Positions 28,301-35,565 of a DNA stretch of 64,000 nucleotides are shown one piece after another. This stretch comes from Owenweeksia sp048267305 (GTDB lineage: Bacteria > Bacteroidota > Bacteroidia > Flavobacteriales > Schleiferiaceae), in the NCBI GenBank assembly GCA_048267305.1, contig JBLWXT010000003.1, positions 62,001 to 126,000 of the forward strand, given 5' to 3'. Position numbers and translations under genes: made by a program. Each line of letters begins with the position of its first letter. Position 1 is the stretch's first letter. The notes below the pieces were generated by a model, which did no database searches, was not told the DNA's origin, and worked only from the letters and a program-made list of their open reading frames with translations.

Positions 28301-29498
28301 GGCCGCGGCTGCTGCTACCCGCAATACCATCAGTAGCTGTAAGGTTGGCTGTGGCAATTACGTTTTTGGCAATTTTATGACCTCCGGTGATATTGCCCCA
28401 GGTGTTACCTGCACCATATCCACAATCGGATGTTCCGCTATTACCGGCAGAAAACACATGAATCATTGAAGGGTTATCAATAGCATCCTGATCCATCTGG
28501 CGGGTAAAGTTGGTATAACCTGCATTACATCCATTGGAGTAAGAGCTTGAGGTAATAAGGACATTTAAATTATTGTAATTAAGATCCGCATCGTTAAGGT
28601 TATCCGGGTATCTCTGATAGAGCAAATCTGCTCCCGGAGCCATTCCTCGTCCGTCTGGGTCAATGTTTCCAGCTCCGAAAATTGTTCCTGCAACGTGATC
28701 ACCATGATCTCCGGATGATGGATTGCTATTCATCGTTAGCCTTCCTGTAAAATCAACGTGAAAGTCAATAGCGCCATCGTCTCCATGGCCCACTGTTATA
28801 CCCGATCCATCATATCCCGGGGCACCGGCAAAATCTGCCTGCAAATAATTTACACGATGGCTGGTGCGGGCTCTGAAGTTTTCGATTTTCCCCGGATCCT
28901 CCATTTCCTGAAGTTGCATAATGAAGGGCAGAGAAGCAACTTCCAAGGCATTTTCAGGATTCATGTTAACTGCAATTACGCCATTGCCTTCGTCAGCATC
29001 TATCACATCAAAACCATTGTTTATCAATGTGATTAGCACCTCATTGTGATTTAGATCAGGATAATACCTTAGCCATACCTTAGCTGTGTTGGCAGATAAC
29101 CATGCCCATTCGGGAGTGTTGTTGTTGGCCAGGTTTTTTGAAAGTTTATACTCTGGTAACAAGGCTGTAACTCCGGCACCATGCCCTTCTAAAAAATCAG
29201 TGGCCTTTGTGATTTCAGCTACATTAATACTTACTAGATAAGTGTTTTTCGGGATATATTCTAAAGTTGTAAATCCCGGGTAAGAGCTGTTAAGCTTTAG
29301 GCTTTTATCTTGTACCAATCGGTAAATTTTTCCATTTACAACCTCTGAAGGTGTAAATTTCATGGCAGTATAATCGTTGGCTTTGAGCCTTAGAGTGTGA
29401 TTCAGTAGCAGGATTTGCTCAGAATTTCCGGCTTCATTTTGTGCGCTGGCGCCAATACAAAGGGAAAACCCCAAAAAGGCAAGTAACAATCTTTTCAT
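25386..29498 (-). CDS. T9SS-exported subtilisin-like serine protease with PKD and MAM-like domains
   Basis: A 1370-residue secreted protease. A signal peptide ends at ASAQ (residue 20). A pro-region of about 190 residues precedes the S8 domain. The triad is visible: D240/D241 (GHGDDGAID), H265 (GDHGDHVAGT), oxyanion N353 (SAGNSG) and S436 (GTSMACPG). A P-domain-like beta region, a fibronectin-like stretch (about 735-800), a CARDB-like domain, a MAM-like module (about 930-1120), and two PKD repeats (FSDMSSTNASKFTWDFGNG and SWSWDFGDGN) follow. The last 75 residues are a T9SS type A sorting domain (LYPNPNDGQFKVEL, GVYLVTIKT). It probably degrades proteins at the cell surface or outside. Confidence 0.93.
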   Translation of the reverse strand: MKRLLLAFLGFSLCIGASAQNEAGNSEQILLLNHTLRLKANDYTAMKFTPSEVVNGKIYRLVQDKSLKLNSSYPGFTTLEYIPKNTYLVSINVAEITKATDFLEGHGAGVTALLPEYKLSKNLANNNTPEWAWLSANTAKVWLRYYPDLNHNEVLITLINNGFDVIDADEGNGVIAVNMNPENALEVASLPFIMQLQEMEDPGKIENFRARTSHRVNYLQADFAGAPGYDGSGITVGHGDDGAIDFHVDFTGRLTMNSNPSSGDHGDHVAGTIFGAGNIDPDGRGMAPGADLLYQRYPDNLNDADLNYNNLNVLITSSSYSNGCNAGYTNFTRQMDQDAIDNPSMIHVFSAGNSGTSDCGYGAGNTWGNITGGHKIAKNVIATANLTATDGIAGSSSRGPASDGRIKPDLGAVGTSVYSTTDLPSPNSYANKTGTSMACPGVSGTMATLYQAYQKTYSSNPHAGLMKAIAMNTCEDLGVAGPDFIYGYGRLNARRAAEVIENGNFLTDSISSTSGSKTFQIPMPTSGTVKEVKIMLYWPDVPASTIAARALVNDLDLVVTHNATNYQPWVMDPRPNAATLNAAATRQRDSLNNVEQVTIENPASGNFTVDVSAFNIPSGTQKFFITYSFVMDEIVVTHPAGGEGFDPTSFEYIRWDAPEGTAPFKIEYSTDGGTSWNTILNTANASLRHLLWTTIPSTPTDQAKIRITRGSVSGETPGTFTILRQATNLQVASSCPDSLKLTWNSVPGATGYIVYRLGAKYMDSITTSATNSAIIRKNNPSLSAWYSVAAMYNNGVAKRAVAIEKPLGTFNCALTEDLKLNAMVSPSPALGAFTDCFNNSNLPVTVEVLNNGIDTAFGFDLKYQFNSGTIVSSTITDTILPGLTYQHTFNSTISLNPGNNSLDVWVEYATDQNGYNDTLNNNYNVITGVSKTLPFFDDFETFSNCGTTNDCGVTVCALPNGWVNVTNGQYDDIDWRTDNNGTPSNNTGPGADHKPGTSGGKYLYLEASGGCDSSVATLLSPCIVLDSSSTQNAVAEYWYHMYGNAMGTLSTDLIIGDSIVKNIIPKISGGQGNLWKKASINLAPYMGQTVVIRINGKTGDNFESDIAIDDFSVYDPTVVAPTANYSISDSSGCTTTQFTFSDMSSTNASKFTWDFGNGATPATATGAGPHTVTYSTAGVKLTSLEVSNAGGINKKQFNVTVGETPISNYNHSVILNTAYFIDQTLNGPTSWSWDFGDGNTSNLSSPQNTYALAGKYEVTLTTTNSCGTSVYKDSIEITTGVSISEALLSAISLYPNPNDGQFKVELPNQLKGDFSLSVSEISGKVIRKIAASTANQESLKFDISDLPDGVYLVTIKTSEGSKNIRVVKKR

Positions 29499-29644
29499 AA
29501 AAGGGAATAAATTTTAGGAGCGCACAAGTTAAGAATCGATTGACGAAGTATTGTCATTGGGCTAACATTAATCTCATTGACTGAGCCTATTGGGTGTTAG
29601 AAGTCCTGATGTTATTAAGGCTTTTCTTACCCCAATGGTATTGT

Positions 29645-29652
29645 TACATTTG
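29645..29652 (+). promoter_or_regulatory. -7 element (TACATTTG) for the PIG-L gene
   Basis: An exact TAnnTTTG match. It lies inside the upstream part of the open frame and 18 bases before the ATG at 29671, which supports that ATG as the real start. The -33 region is only T-rich. Confidence 0.5.
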
Positions 29653-29670
29653 GCGCTCAATGTTCCAACT

Positions 29671-32169
29671 ATGAAAAAATTATTCCCTATACTTTTCTGC
29701 ATCCTTGGCCTTTCGGCAACTTCTTTTAGTCAGGTGCAAAAAGGATCCTCGGCAGATATCCTGCATGAGTTAAAAAAACTTCAAAATCCAACAAGGGTGC
29801 TATACCTGGCAGCACACCCTGATGATGAAAATACCCGAATGATTAGTTATCTGGTAAATGAGGTGGGTGCTCAAACGGCCTATCTTTCTCTTACCCGGGG
29901 TGATGGTGGCCAAAACCTTATAGGAAAAGAGCTCAGTGCTGACCTTGGAATACTGCGAACTCAGGAATTGATGCAGGCACGCTCTATTGATGGCGGCCAG
30001 CAGTTTTTTACACGTGCGGTGGATTTTGGATATAGTAAAACATCAAAGGAAACTTTGGAGAAATGGGGCGAGGAGGAAATTCTTTCTGATGTGGTTTGGG
30101 TGATTCGAAAGTTTCGTCCGGATGTAATCATTACAAGGTTTCCACCAGATAGTAGGGGAGGCCATGGCCATCACACAGCTTCCGCTGAGCTGGGGATAAA
30201 GGCGTTTAGCCTTGCGGCAGATGAGAAGGCATATCCCGATCAACTTCAGTATGTTGATACCTGGCAACCCAAAAGAATTTACTGGAATGCCAGCAATTGG
30301 TGGAATAAAGACATTGGCAAACAAGCCGAGGGAAACCCCGATTATATAGTGTTGGATGTTGGAGGTTATAACCCGGTTTTAGGACTGAGTAGTAATGAGT
30401 TGGCTTCATTGAGCCGTACCCAGCACAAGAGCCAGGGCTTTGGTGTTTCTGTAGATCGCGGAAGCCAAAAAGAATATTTACAGTATTTGGATGGCGATAA
30501 GGCTATAAATGGATTATTTGACGGAATCACCACAAGTTGGGAGCGTTACGGATTTAAGGAAGCCAACAGTTCACTCCAAAAAATCATTGGCAATTTCAAG
30601 GCTTCCGAGCCTCATCTTAGTGTTCCTGCATTATTAAGGCTAAAATCGGCTTCAGCTAAGATTACAGATCGAAAAGAACGTGAAAAGTTCCAGTCTAAAT
30701 TGGATGAGATTATTGTAAAATGTCTTGGCTTTCACGCTGAGGTATTGGCCAGTAAGGAATTTGTACTGGAAGGTGGGACAGAAAAAGTAAAAGTGGAATT
30801 GATCAACCGCTCGCCACTAAAAGTAGTGGTGGAAGGCGTGAACTTCAGAGGAAAGGATATCGACTTTTCGGATACCCTTAAGCAAAATGAGGATTTTGTA
30901 AAGGAGATTTCAATGAGCACTGCCCACACAGCACTTTCTCAGCCTTACTGGATCAACGGAAACTATGAAAACCTTTATCCTGTAAAGGATCAGAAGCTAA
31001 TTGGTAAACCCGAAAATGATCCGGCTTTTTCCGTTACACTAAATTTATTAGTGGCTACCGGAGATAAAAAGCTGCCACCACAAGCTGTTTCAGTTCAGGT
31101 GCCTGTTACCTATAAATTTTCAGATAGGGTAGATGGTGAAATTATACGTTCCACCTTTGTCATTCCGGCTATAACTGTTTCTCCATCCAAAAAGCAAATG
31201 TTGTTTTTGGGGCCTGATGCCAAAACGCTGGAGGTGAAAATCCACTTTCAAAAAAATGAAGAAGTTACCCTGGAGTTAGAAACTTCTGGTTATGAAGTAA
31301 GTCCGAAGCAAATTAAGGTTTCCCCTGCTTCAGAGCAGGATTTGACTGCCATTGTGGAAATTACCATAACGCCAAAAGGGGATGTAAGTAGTTCAGCTTT
31401 GTCTTTTAAGGTTAATGGCGAAAAGCTTCAAACGCTTAACAGGATTAACTATCCTCATATAGAGGAGCGCATTGTGCTTAAGGATGGCTCTGTAGAGCTA
31501 AAGGGCATTGAACTAAAAAAGAAGGGCGAGTATATTGGCTATATAGCGGGTGCCGGAGATGAAGTCCCTGAAGCTATTCAGCAAATGGGCTACGAGGTAT
31601 TTATGTTGGATGAAAAAACGCTGCGTTCACAAGATCTTTCGCAGTTTAAGGCAATTGTTGCGGGTATTAGAGCCTACAATACTCAGGATTGGTTGCCAAG
31701 CGTAAAACCAATTTTGATGGAATATGTAAAAAATGGCGGAAACTATATTGTACAATACAATACCGCTTCTCGCGATTTGCTTACGCATGATATTGGTCCA
31801 CATCCATTTGAAATTACCCGAAACCGCGTAACGGAAGAAGATGCAAAGCCCAAATTTTTAATACCCAATAGCCCCATTTTTAATAAACCCAATAAACTTA
31901 CTGAAGCCGATTTTGATGGCTGGGTGCAGGAGCGTGGACTTTACTTTGCCGGTAGTTGGGATAAAAATTATCGTACGCCCATTGGCTGGAATGATGAAGG
32001 TGAAGACTTGCAGGAAGGAGCACTAATCATAACCGATTATGGCAAGGGCGCCTTTATGTACACCGGTATTTCCTTTTTCAGGGAATTGCCAGCCGGAGTG
32101 CCCGGAGCCTATCGTCTTTTAGCCAATATGTTGAGTTATAAGAAATCCACAGCTACGAATGAGCAGTAA
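29671..32169 (+). CDS. Large exported PIG-L family deacetylase
   Basis: An 832-residue protein. The frame is open from 29590, but the ATG at 29671 starts a clean signal peptide (MKKLFPILFCILGL, ending near SFSQ) and follows the -7 box. The N-terminal PIG-L/LmbE domain removes N-acetyl groups from amino sugars: zinc-site motif AAHPDDE (H49, D52) and GGHGHHTA (H165-H168). The remaining about 500 residues contain beta domains (alpha-galactosidase NEW3-like, about 500-600) and a C-terminal region resembling a glutamine-amidotransferase-like fold (GIRAYNTQDWL, YVKNGGNYIVQYN). The substrate is unknown. Its 3' end overlaps a 36-residue membrane peptide gene, and a symporter gene follows, suggesting processing and uptake of an acetylated sugar. 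Confidence 0.87.
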   Translation: MKKLFPILFCILGLSATSFSQVQKGSSADILHELKKLQNPTRVLYLAAHPDDENTRMISYLVNEVGAQTAYLSLTRGDGGQNLIGKELSADLGILRTQELMQARSIDGGQQFFTRAVDFGYSKTSKETLEKWGEEEILSDVVWVIRKFRPDVIITRFPPDSRGGHGHHTASAELGIKAFSLAADEKAYPDQLQYVDTWQPKRIYWNASNWWNKDIGKQAEGNPDYIVLDVGGYNPVLGLSSNELASLSRTQHKSQGFGVSVDRGSQKEYLQYLDGDKAINGLFDGITTSWERYGFKEANSSLQKIIGNFKASEPHLSVPALLRLKSASAKITDRKEREKFQSKLDEIIVKCLGFHAEVLASKEFVLEGGTEKVKVELINRSPLKVVVEGVNFRGKDIDFSDTLKQNEDFVKEISMSTAHTALSQPYWINGNYENLYPVKDQKLIGKPENDPAFSVTLNLLVATGDKKLPPQAVSVQVPVTYKFSDRVDGEIIRSTFVIPAITVSPSKKQMLFLGPDAKTLEVKIHFQKNEEVTLELETSGYEVSPKQIKVSPASEQDLTAIVEITITPKGDVSSSALSFKVNGEKLQTLNRINYPHIEERIVLKDGSVELKGIELKKKGEYIGYIAGAGDEVPEAIQQMGYEVFMLDEKTLRSQDLSQFKAIVAGIRAYNTQDWLPSVKPILMEYVKNGGNYIVQYNTASRDLLTHDIGPHPFEITRNRVTEEDAKPKFLIPNSPIFNKPNKLTEADFDGWVQERGLYFAGSWDKNYRTPIGWNDEGEDLQEGALIITDYGKGAFMYTGISFFRELPAGVPGAYRLLANMLSYKKSTATNEQ

Positions 32170-32269
32170 GCGAATCTTTAAAAACTGGAATCAGCTTTAT
32201 GCCTTTGTGCTGGCCTTTTTGCTAGTGCAGTTGGTGGTGTTTTATTTCATTTCCAGCTACTATGGATAA
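32159..32269 (+). CDS. 36-residue single-span membrane peptide
   Basis: This small frame starts with an ATG at 32159 inside the end of the PIG-L gene (11-base overlap, different frame) and ends with TAA at 32267-32269. The product begins MSSKRIFKNWNQLYAF, has a hydrophobic helix (about residues 14-32, rich in L, V and F) and ends SSYYG, with basic residues on the cytoplasmic side. Such geometry (basic N-terminus, one helix, translational coupling) is what a real small membrane protein looks like. It sits directly before a sodium:solute symporter gene, so it may be an accessory peptide of that transporter. No homology can be claimed without a search. Confidence 0.6.
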   Translation: MSSKRIFKNWNQLYAFVLAFLLVQLVVFYFISSYYG

Positions 32270-32285
32270 TATGGGAAAGTTATTT

Positions 32286-32363
32286 CACAAAGCTGCACCA
32301 AGAAGCGCAAAGTCACACCAAGAAAGCCTTTGTGCAACTTTGAGTTCCTTTGAGGAACTCTGC
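32286..32363. repeat. Palindromic intergenic repeat upstream of the second symporter gene
   Basis: CACAAAGCTGCAC at the left pairs imperfectly (11 of 13) with the GTGCAACTTTGAG region, and a 7-bp perfect hairpin (GAGTTCC/GGAACTC) follows. The segment is built from variants of CACAAAG and CACCAAGAAAGC, a composition typical of dispersed Bacteroidota intergenic repeats. It contains no open frame. Confidence 0.6.
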
Positions 32364-32407
32364 GATACAACAGAGATATGCTCAATAAACGGATCAAACC
32401 TTAACTA

Positions 32408-34132
32408 ATGGCCACACTCGATTGGATTGTTCTTTTTGGTACCCTGTTCGCCATTGTAGGTTTTGGGGTTTGGAAAACCCGCCAGCAGCAAACGGTAAAT
32501 GATTATTTGCGAGGTGGTAATTCCATGAATTGGTTTACCATTGGGCTTTCCGTTATGGCCACACAAGCCAGTGCTATTACCTTTTTAAGTGCTCCTGGTT
32601 TGGGTTATGAGAGTGGATTGCGCTTTGTCCAATTCTATTTCGGTTTGCCCTTGGCCCTTATTATCATTTCGGCTTTTATTATCCCCATTTATTACCGACT
32701 TAAGGTCTACACCGCCTATGAGTATTTGGAAAACCGTTTCGATTTAAAAACCCGATTACTAGCTGCTTTCCTGTTTTTGGTACAGCGTGGCCTTGCAGCC
32801 GGACTTACCATTTTTGCACCTGCTATTATCCTTTCCACATTGTTGGGATGGAACCTCAATTTCACCAATCTTTTTGTGGGCGTATTGGTAATAATCTACA
32901 CTGTAAGTGGTGGAACCAAGGCCGTTAGCCTTACCCAAAAGTGGCAAATGGGCGTCATCCTTCTCGGGATGGCATTGGCTTCGGGCATCCTGATTTATAA
33001 GATTGGAAATTTCACGGATTTTAGCTCCGCTATGGAATTGGCCGGTTCCGTTGGCCGAATGGAAATACTGGATTTTAATTGGGATTTGAACGAACGCTAT
33101 ACCGTTTGGAGTGGATTGACTGGAGGTTTGTTTTTAGCCTTGTCCTATTTCGGTACAGATCAAAGCCAGGTGCAGCGCTACCTTACGGGAAAGAATATTA
33201 AAGAAAGCCGATTGGGGCTGATGTTTAATGCGGTGATTAAAATCCCAATGCAGCTGTTTATCCTTTTTACAGGAGTGTTGGTTTTTGTGTTTTATCTCTA
33301 TGTAAAGCCGCCTTTGTTCTTCAATGAAATTGCTATTGATAATATCCGGGGTACCGAATACCGCGAGCAGCTGGAGGATATTGAAAACCGCTACGATGTA
33401 CATTATGAGGATTTACAAAGCTCACGTGAAGCCTTTACCATGGCTTATGAAGCTGGTGATGTAGCCGAAACGGAAATCCATAAAGAGGAGTTCAGGGCCA
33501 GCGTTGATCGCGATAAGGAAATCAGGACTGAGGTGAAGGATTTACTGCTTGAGGCCAACCCAGATTTTAAGGTAAAGGATACCAATTATGTATTTCTCAC
33601 ATTTGTGATGGATTGGCTGCCTATTGGCGTTGTGGGGCTTATTATAGCTCTGATATTCTCTGCGGCTATGTCTTCTACCTCGGGAGAGTTAAATGCACTG
33701 GCAACCACTACTTCCGTAGATTTTTACCAGCGTCTGTTTAAAAAGGAGGCGTCAGAACGGCAGCAGGTTTTTATGTCTAAAGCACTCACCGTCCTCTGGG
33801 GAGTATTGGCCATAAGCTTTGCCTTAACAGCCAGTCTTTTTGATAATCTTATTGAGATGGTGAATTTACTAGGTTCCCTGTTTTACGGAACTATACTGGG
33901 CATTTTTGTAGTGGCCTTTTTCATTAAAATGGTAAAGGGCAATGCGGTTTTTTACAGCGCCCTAATTGCTGAGGCCTGCGTTTTAGCCATCCACTTCGGG
34001 CGGGTTTATGAGATTCCGTTCTTTATGCAGTTTGATGTGGAGTACCTGTGGTACAATGTAATTGGCTGCGTATTGGTGGTGGTTATTAGTTTGATCTTTA
34101 GTCTTTTTGGGAGAGGTAAGTCGGCTACCTAA
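32408..34132 (+). CDS. Sodium:solute symporter with a charged loop insertion
   Basis: A 574-residue SSS transporter, about 100 residues longer than its relative at 23815. The core has the same landmarks: N-terminal helix, WFTIGLSVMATQASAITFLSAPGLGY (helix 2), the FGTDQSQVQRYL loop, and FSAAMSSTSGELNALATTTSVDFY near residue 420 with the conserved S/T sodium ligands. The extra length is a hydrophilic E/D/R-rich segment at about residues 310-395, likely a helical extramembrane loop. The gene follows the PIG-L deacetylase and the 36-residue membrane peptide, so a sugar-like substrate is a reasonable inference. Confidence 0.9.
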   Translation: MATLDWIVLFGTLFAIVGFGVWKTRQQQTVNDYLRGGNSMNWFTIGLSVMATQASAITFLSAPGLGYESGLRFVQFYFGLPLALIIISAFIIPIYYRLKVYTAYEYLENRFDLKTRLLAAFLFLVQRGLAAGLTIFAPAIILSTLLGWNLNFTNLFVGVLVIIYTVSGGTKAVSLTQKWQMGVILLGMALASGILIYKIGNFTDFSSAMELAGSVGRMEILDFNWDLNERYTVWSGLTGGLFLALSYFGTDQSQVQRYLTGKNIKESRLGLMFNAVIKIPMQLFILFTGVLVFVFYLYVKPPLFFNEIAIDNIRGTEYREQLEDIENRYDVHYEDLQSSREAFTMAYEAGDVAETEIHKEEFRASVDRDKEIRTEVKDLLLEANPDFKVKDTNYVFLTFVMDWLPIGVVGLIIALIFSAAMSSTSGELNALATTTSVDFYQRLFKKEASERQQVFMSKALTVLWGVLAISFALTASLFDNLIEMVNLLGSLFYGTILGIFVVAFFIKMVKGNAVFYSALIAEACVLAIHFGRVYEIPFFMQFDVEYLWYNVIGCVLVVVISLIFSLFGRGKSAT

Positions 34133-34170
34133 AACTCTATCTTTACCTCATACTAACTAATGGTTCTCCC

Positions 34171-34512
34171 ATGAAAAAGTTACTTCTGTCAGGATTTTTT
34201 GCCCTCTTATTTTTGGCTCCTTCAATTTCCATTGCCGGAGAAAAGCCGTTGATTATTACGCTTAGAATTGATAAAACCACTACCCATGGGGATTTAGAGA
34301 AACAGATAGAGTTTATGAAAGCCAATGGTTACGACTTCACTATTGAATATGTGCGGTTTGATGAAAATGGAGGCGTAGAAGCCATTTGCGGAGCAGTAGA
34401 TTTAAATAAGTGCTCTGGAACTTTTGAAACCTGGGATATGGGCGACAGGAGTATTATTGTTAAGAAAAACTTGTTTGGACAAATTAGTATTCAGGTGGGG
34501 GTAAGGCCTTAG
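34171..34512 (+). CDS. Small exported protein of unknown function
   Basis: A 113-residue protein with a signal peptide ending near SIAG (residue 23). The mature part starts with a beta strand (PLIITLRIDKTTT), a helix (GDLEKQIEFMKANGYDF) and another strand (TIEYVRFDENGGVEAI). This beta-alpha-beta pattern, with a helix of the D-L-E-x-x-x-x-x-[ML]-K type, resembles the small C-terminal domain of some Bacteroidota M56/TonB-linked proteins. Two cysteines (C73, C81) could form a disulphide in the periplasm. It converges with egtD with only three bases between the stops. A one-mismatch -7 box (TATCTTTA, 34138-34145) lies upstream. Confidence 0.65.
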   Translation: MKKLLLSGFFALLFLAPSISIAGEKPLIITLRIDKTTTHGDLEKQIEFMKANGYDFTIEYVRFDENGGVEAICGAVDLNKCSGTFETWDMGDRSIIVKKNLFGQISIQVGVRP

Positions 34513-34515
34513 AGA

Positions 34516-35481
34516 TCAGGTCTTCTCCCAAAGGGTATCTACAAAATATCCCTTGCTATCCAAAAAGTGTTTCTGAACCCTAAAGCCGGTTTTTGCGGCT
34601 AGGTCCTCCAAATCTTCAAGGCTATACTTACGTGAGATTTCCATGTGTATAGGCTCGGAATGTTTGAATTTGTAGGTTTTGCCGGTAGCTTCTATATAAA
34701 CCTCCTGGTTCACAGTGCTCATAAGATAGCTGCGGCACTCTCCTGTAAAGGGATCATAGGTGGGGTAATGCTCCCAGTTGTTTAAGTTGAAATTAGCCCC
34801 CAGTTCCTTATTCATTCTTTCCAGTAAGTTGAGGTTGAAAGAGCTGGTAATTCCCGCTGTATCGTTATACGCCTTGAGGATGGTACGCGGGTCTTTCTTC
34901 AGGTCAACGCCTATCAGTAGTTTATCTCCTGGATTCATCGCCTGCTGTAGTTTAGAAAAAAATATTTGAGCACGCTCAGGGGTAAAGTTACCCATATTAC
35001 TTCCCAAAAACAGAATCACCTTTGGGCAATTTTCCATTTCATTTAGCCTATCCAAAGCACTGAAATACTCATTGTTTAATAGAGTTACATTGAGGTTTGG
35101 AAAGCGTTTTTGCAAGTCTGCAGCAAGCCCTTCCAACACATCCCCCGATATATCAACCGGAAAGTACTCAAAGTCTACCTCTTGCTTTAAAAAATGCTCC
35201 AGTAAAAGCTTTGTTTTATAACCGTCTCCAGCACCCAGCTCTACCAAGTTAAACTTGCCTTCGGGCCTAATGGCATTAAGGATAGCGTCTTTCTGTAAGT
35301 CAAAAATTTCATACTCACAGTTGGTAAGATAGTACTCAGGCATCTTCATGATCTGCTGAAATATTTTATCGCCCTTGGCATCATAAAAATAGCGTGATGA
35401 CAAATACTTGTTTTTTGCAGAAAGGCCTTCATCCACATCTTGGGCAAATTGGCTGATAGCTGTATTGGTAATGGTTGACAT
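34516..35481 (-). CDS. egtD: L-histidine N-alpha-methyltransferase EgtD
   Basis: A 321-residue SAM-dependent enzyme that trimethylates histidine to hercynine, the first step of ergothioneine synthesis. Family signs are SSRYFYDAKGDKIFQQIMKMPEYYLTN in part near the start, the SAM motif VELGAGDGYKTKLLLEHF, YFPVDISGDVLE, LFLGSNMGNFTPE, and the C-terminal histidine-binding region with IHMEISRKY. Length is normal for EgtD. It lies 84 bases downstream of egtB on the same strand; the two are probably co-transcribed. No egtA, egtC or egtE is in the window. Confidence 0.94.
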   Translation of the reverse strand: MSTITNTAISQFAQDVDEGLSAKNKYLSSRYFYDAKGDKIFQQIMKMPEYYLTNCEYEIFDLQKDAILNAIRPEGKFNLVELGAGDGYKTKLLLEHFLKQEVDFEYFPVDISGDVLEGLAADLQKRFPNLNVTLLNNEYFSALDRLNEMENCPKVILFLGSNMGNFTPERAQIFFSKLQQAMNPGDKLLIGVDLKKDPRTILKAYNDTAGITSSFNLNLLERMNKELGANFNLNNWEHYPTYDPFTGECRSYLMSTVNQEVYIEATGKTYKFKHSEPIHMEISRKYSLEDLEDLAAKTGFRVQKHFLDSKGYFVDTLWEKT

Positions 35482-35565
35482 GAGTTTCTTTGTTTTATTG
35501 ACGTAGCACTTGTAGGTTTTGCCGTACTAAATAATGTTTCTAATTAAGTAATGTTCATGAGTGGA

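Noticed and set aside
30043..30409. Minus-strand frames inside the PIG-L gene
   Set aside because: Antisense shadows of the zinc-site region; no independent support.
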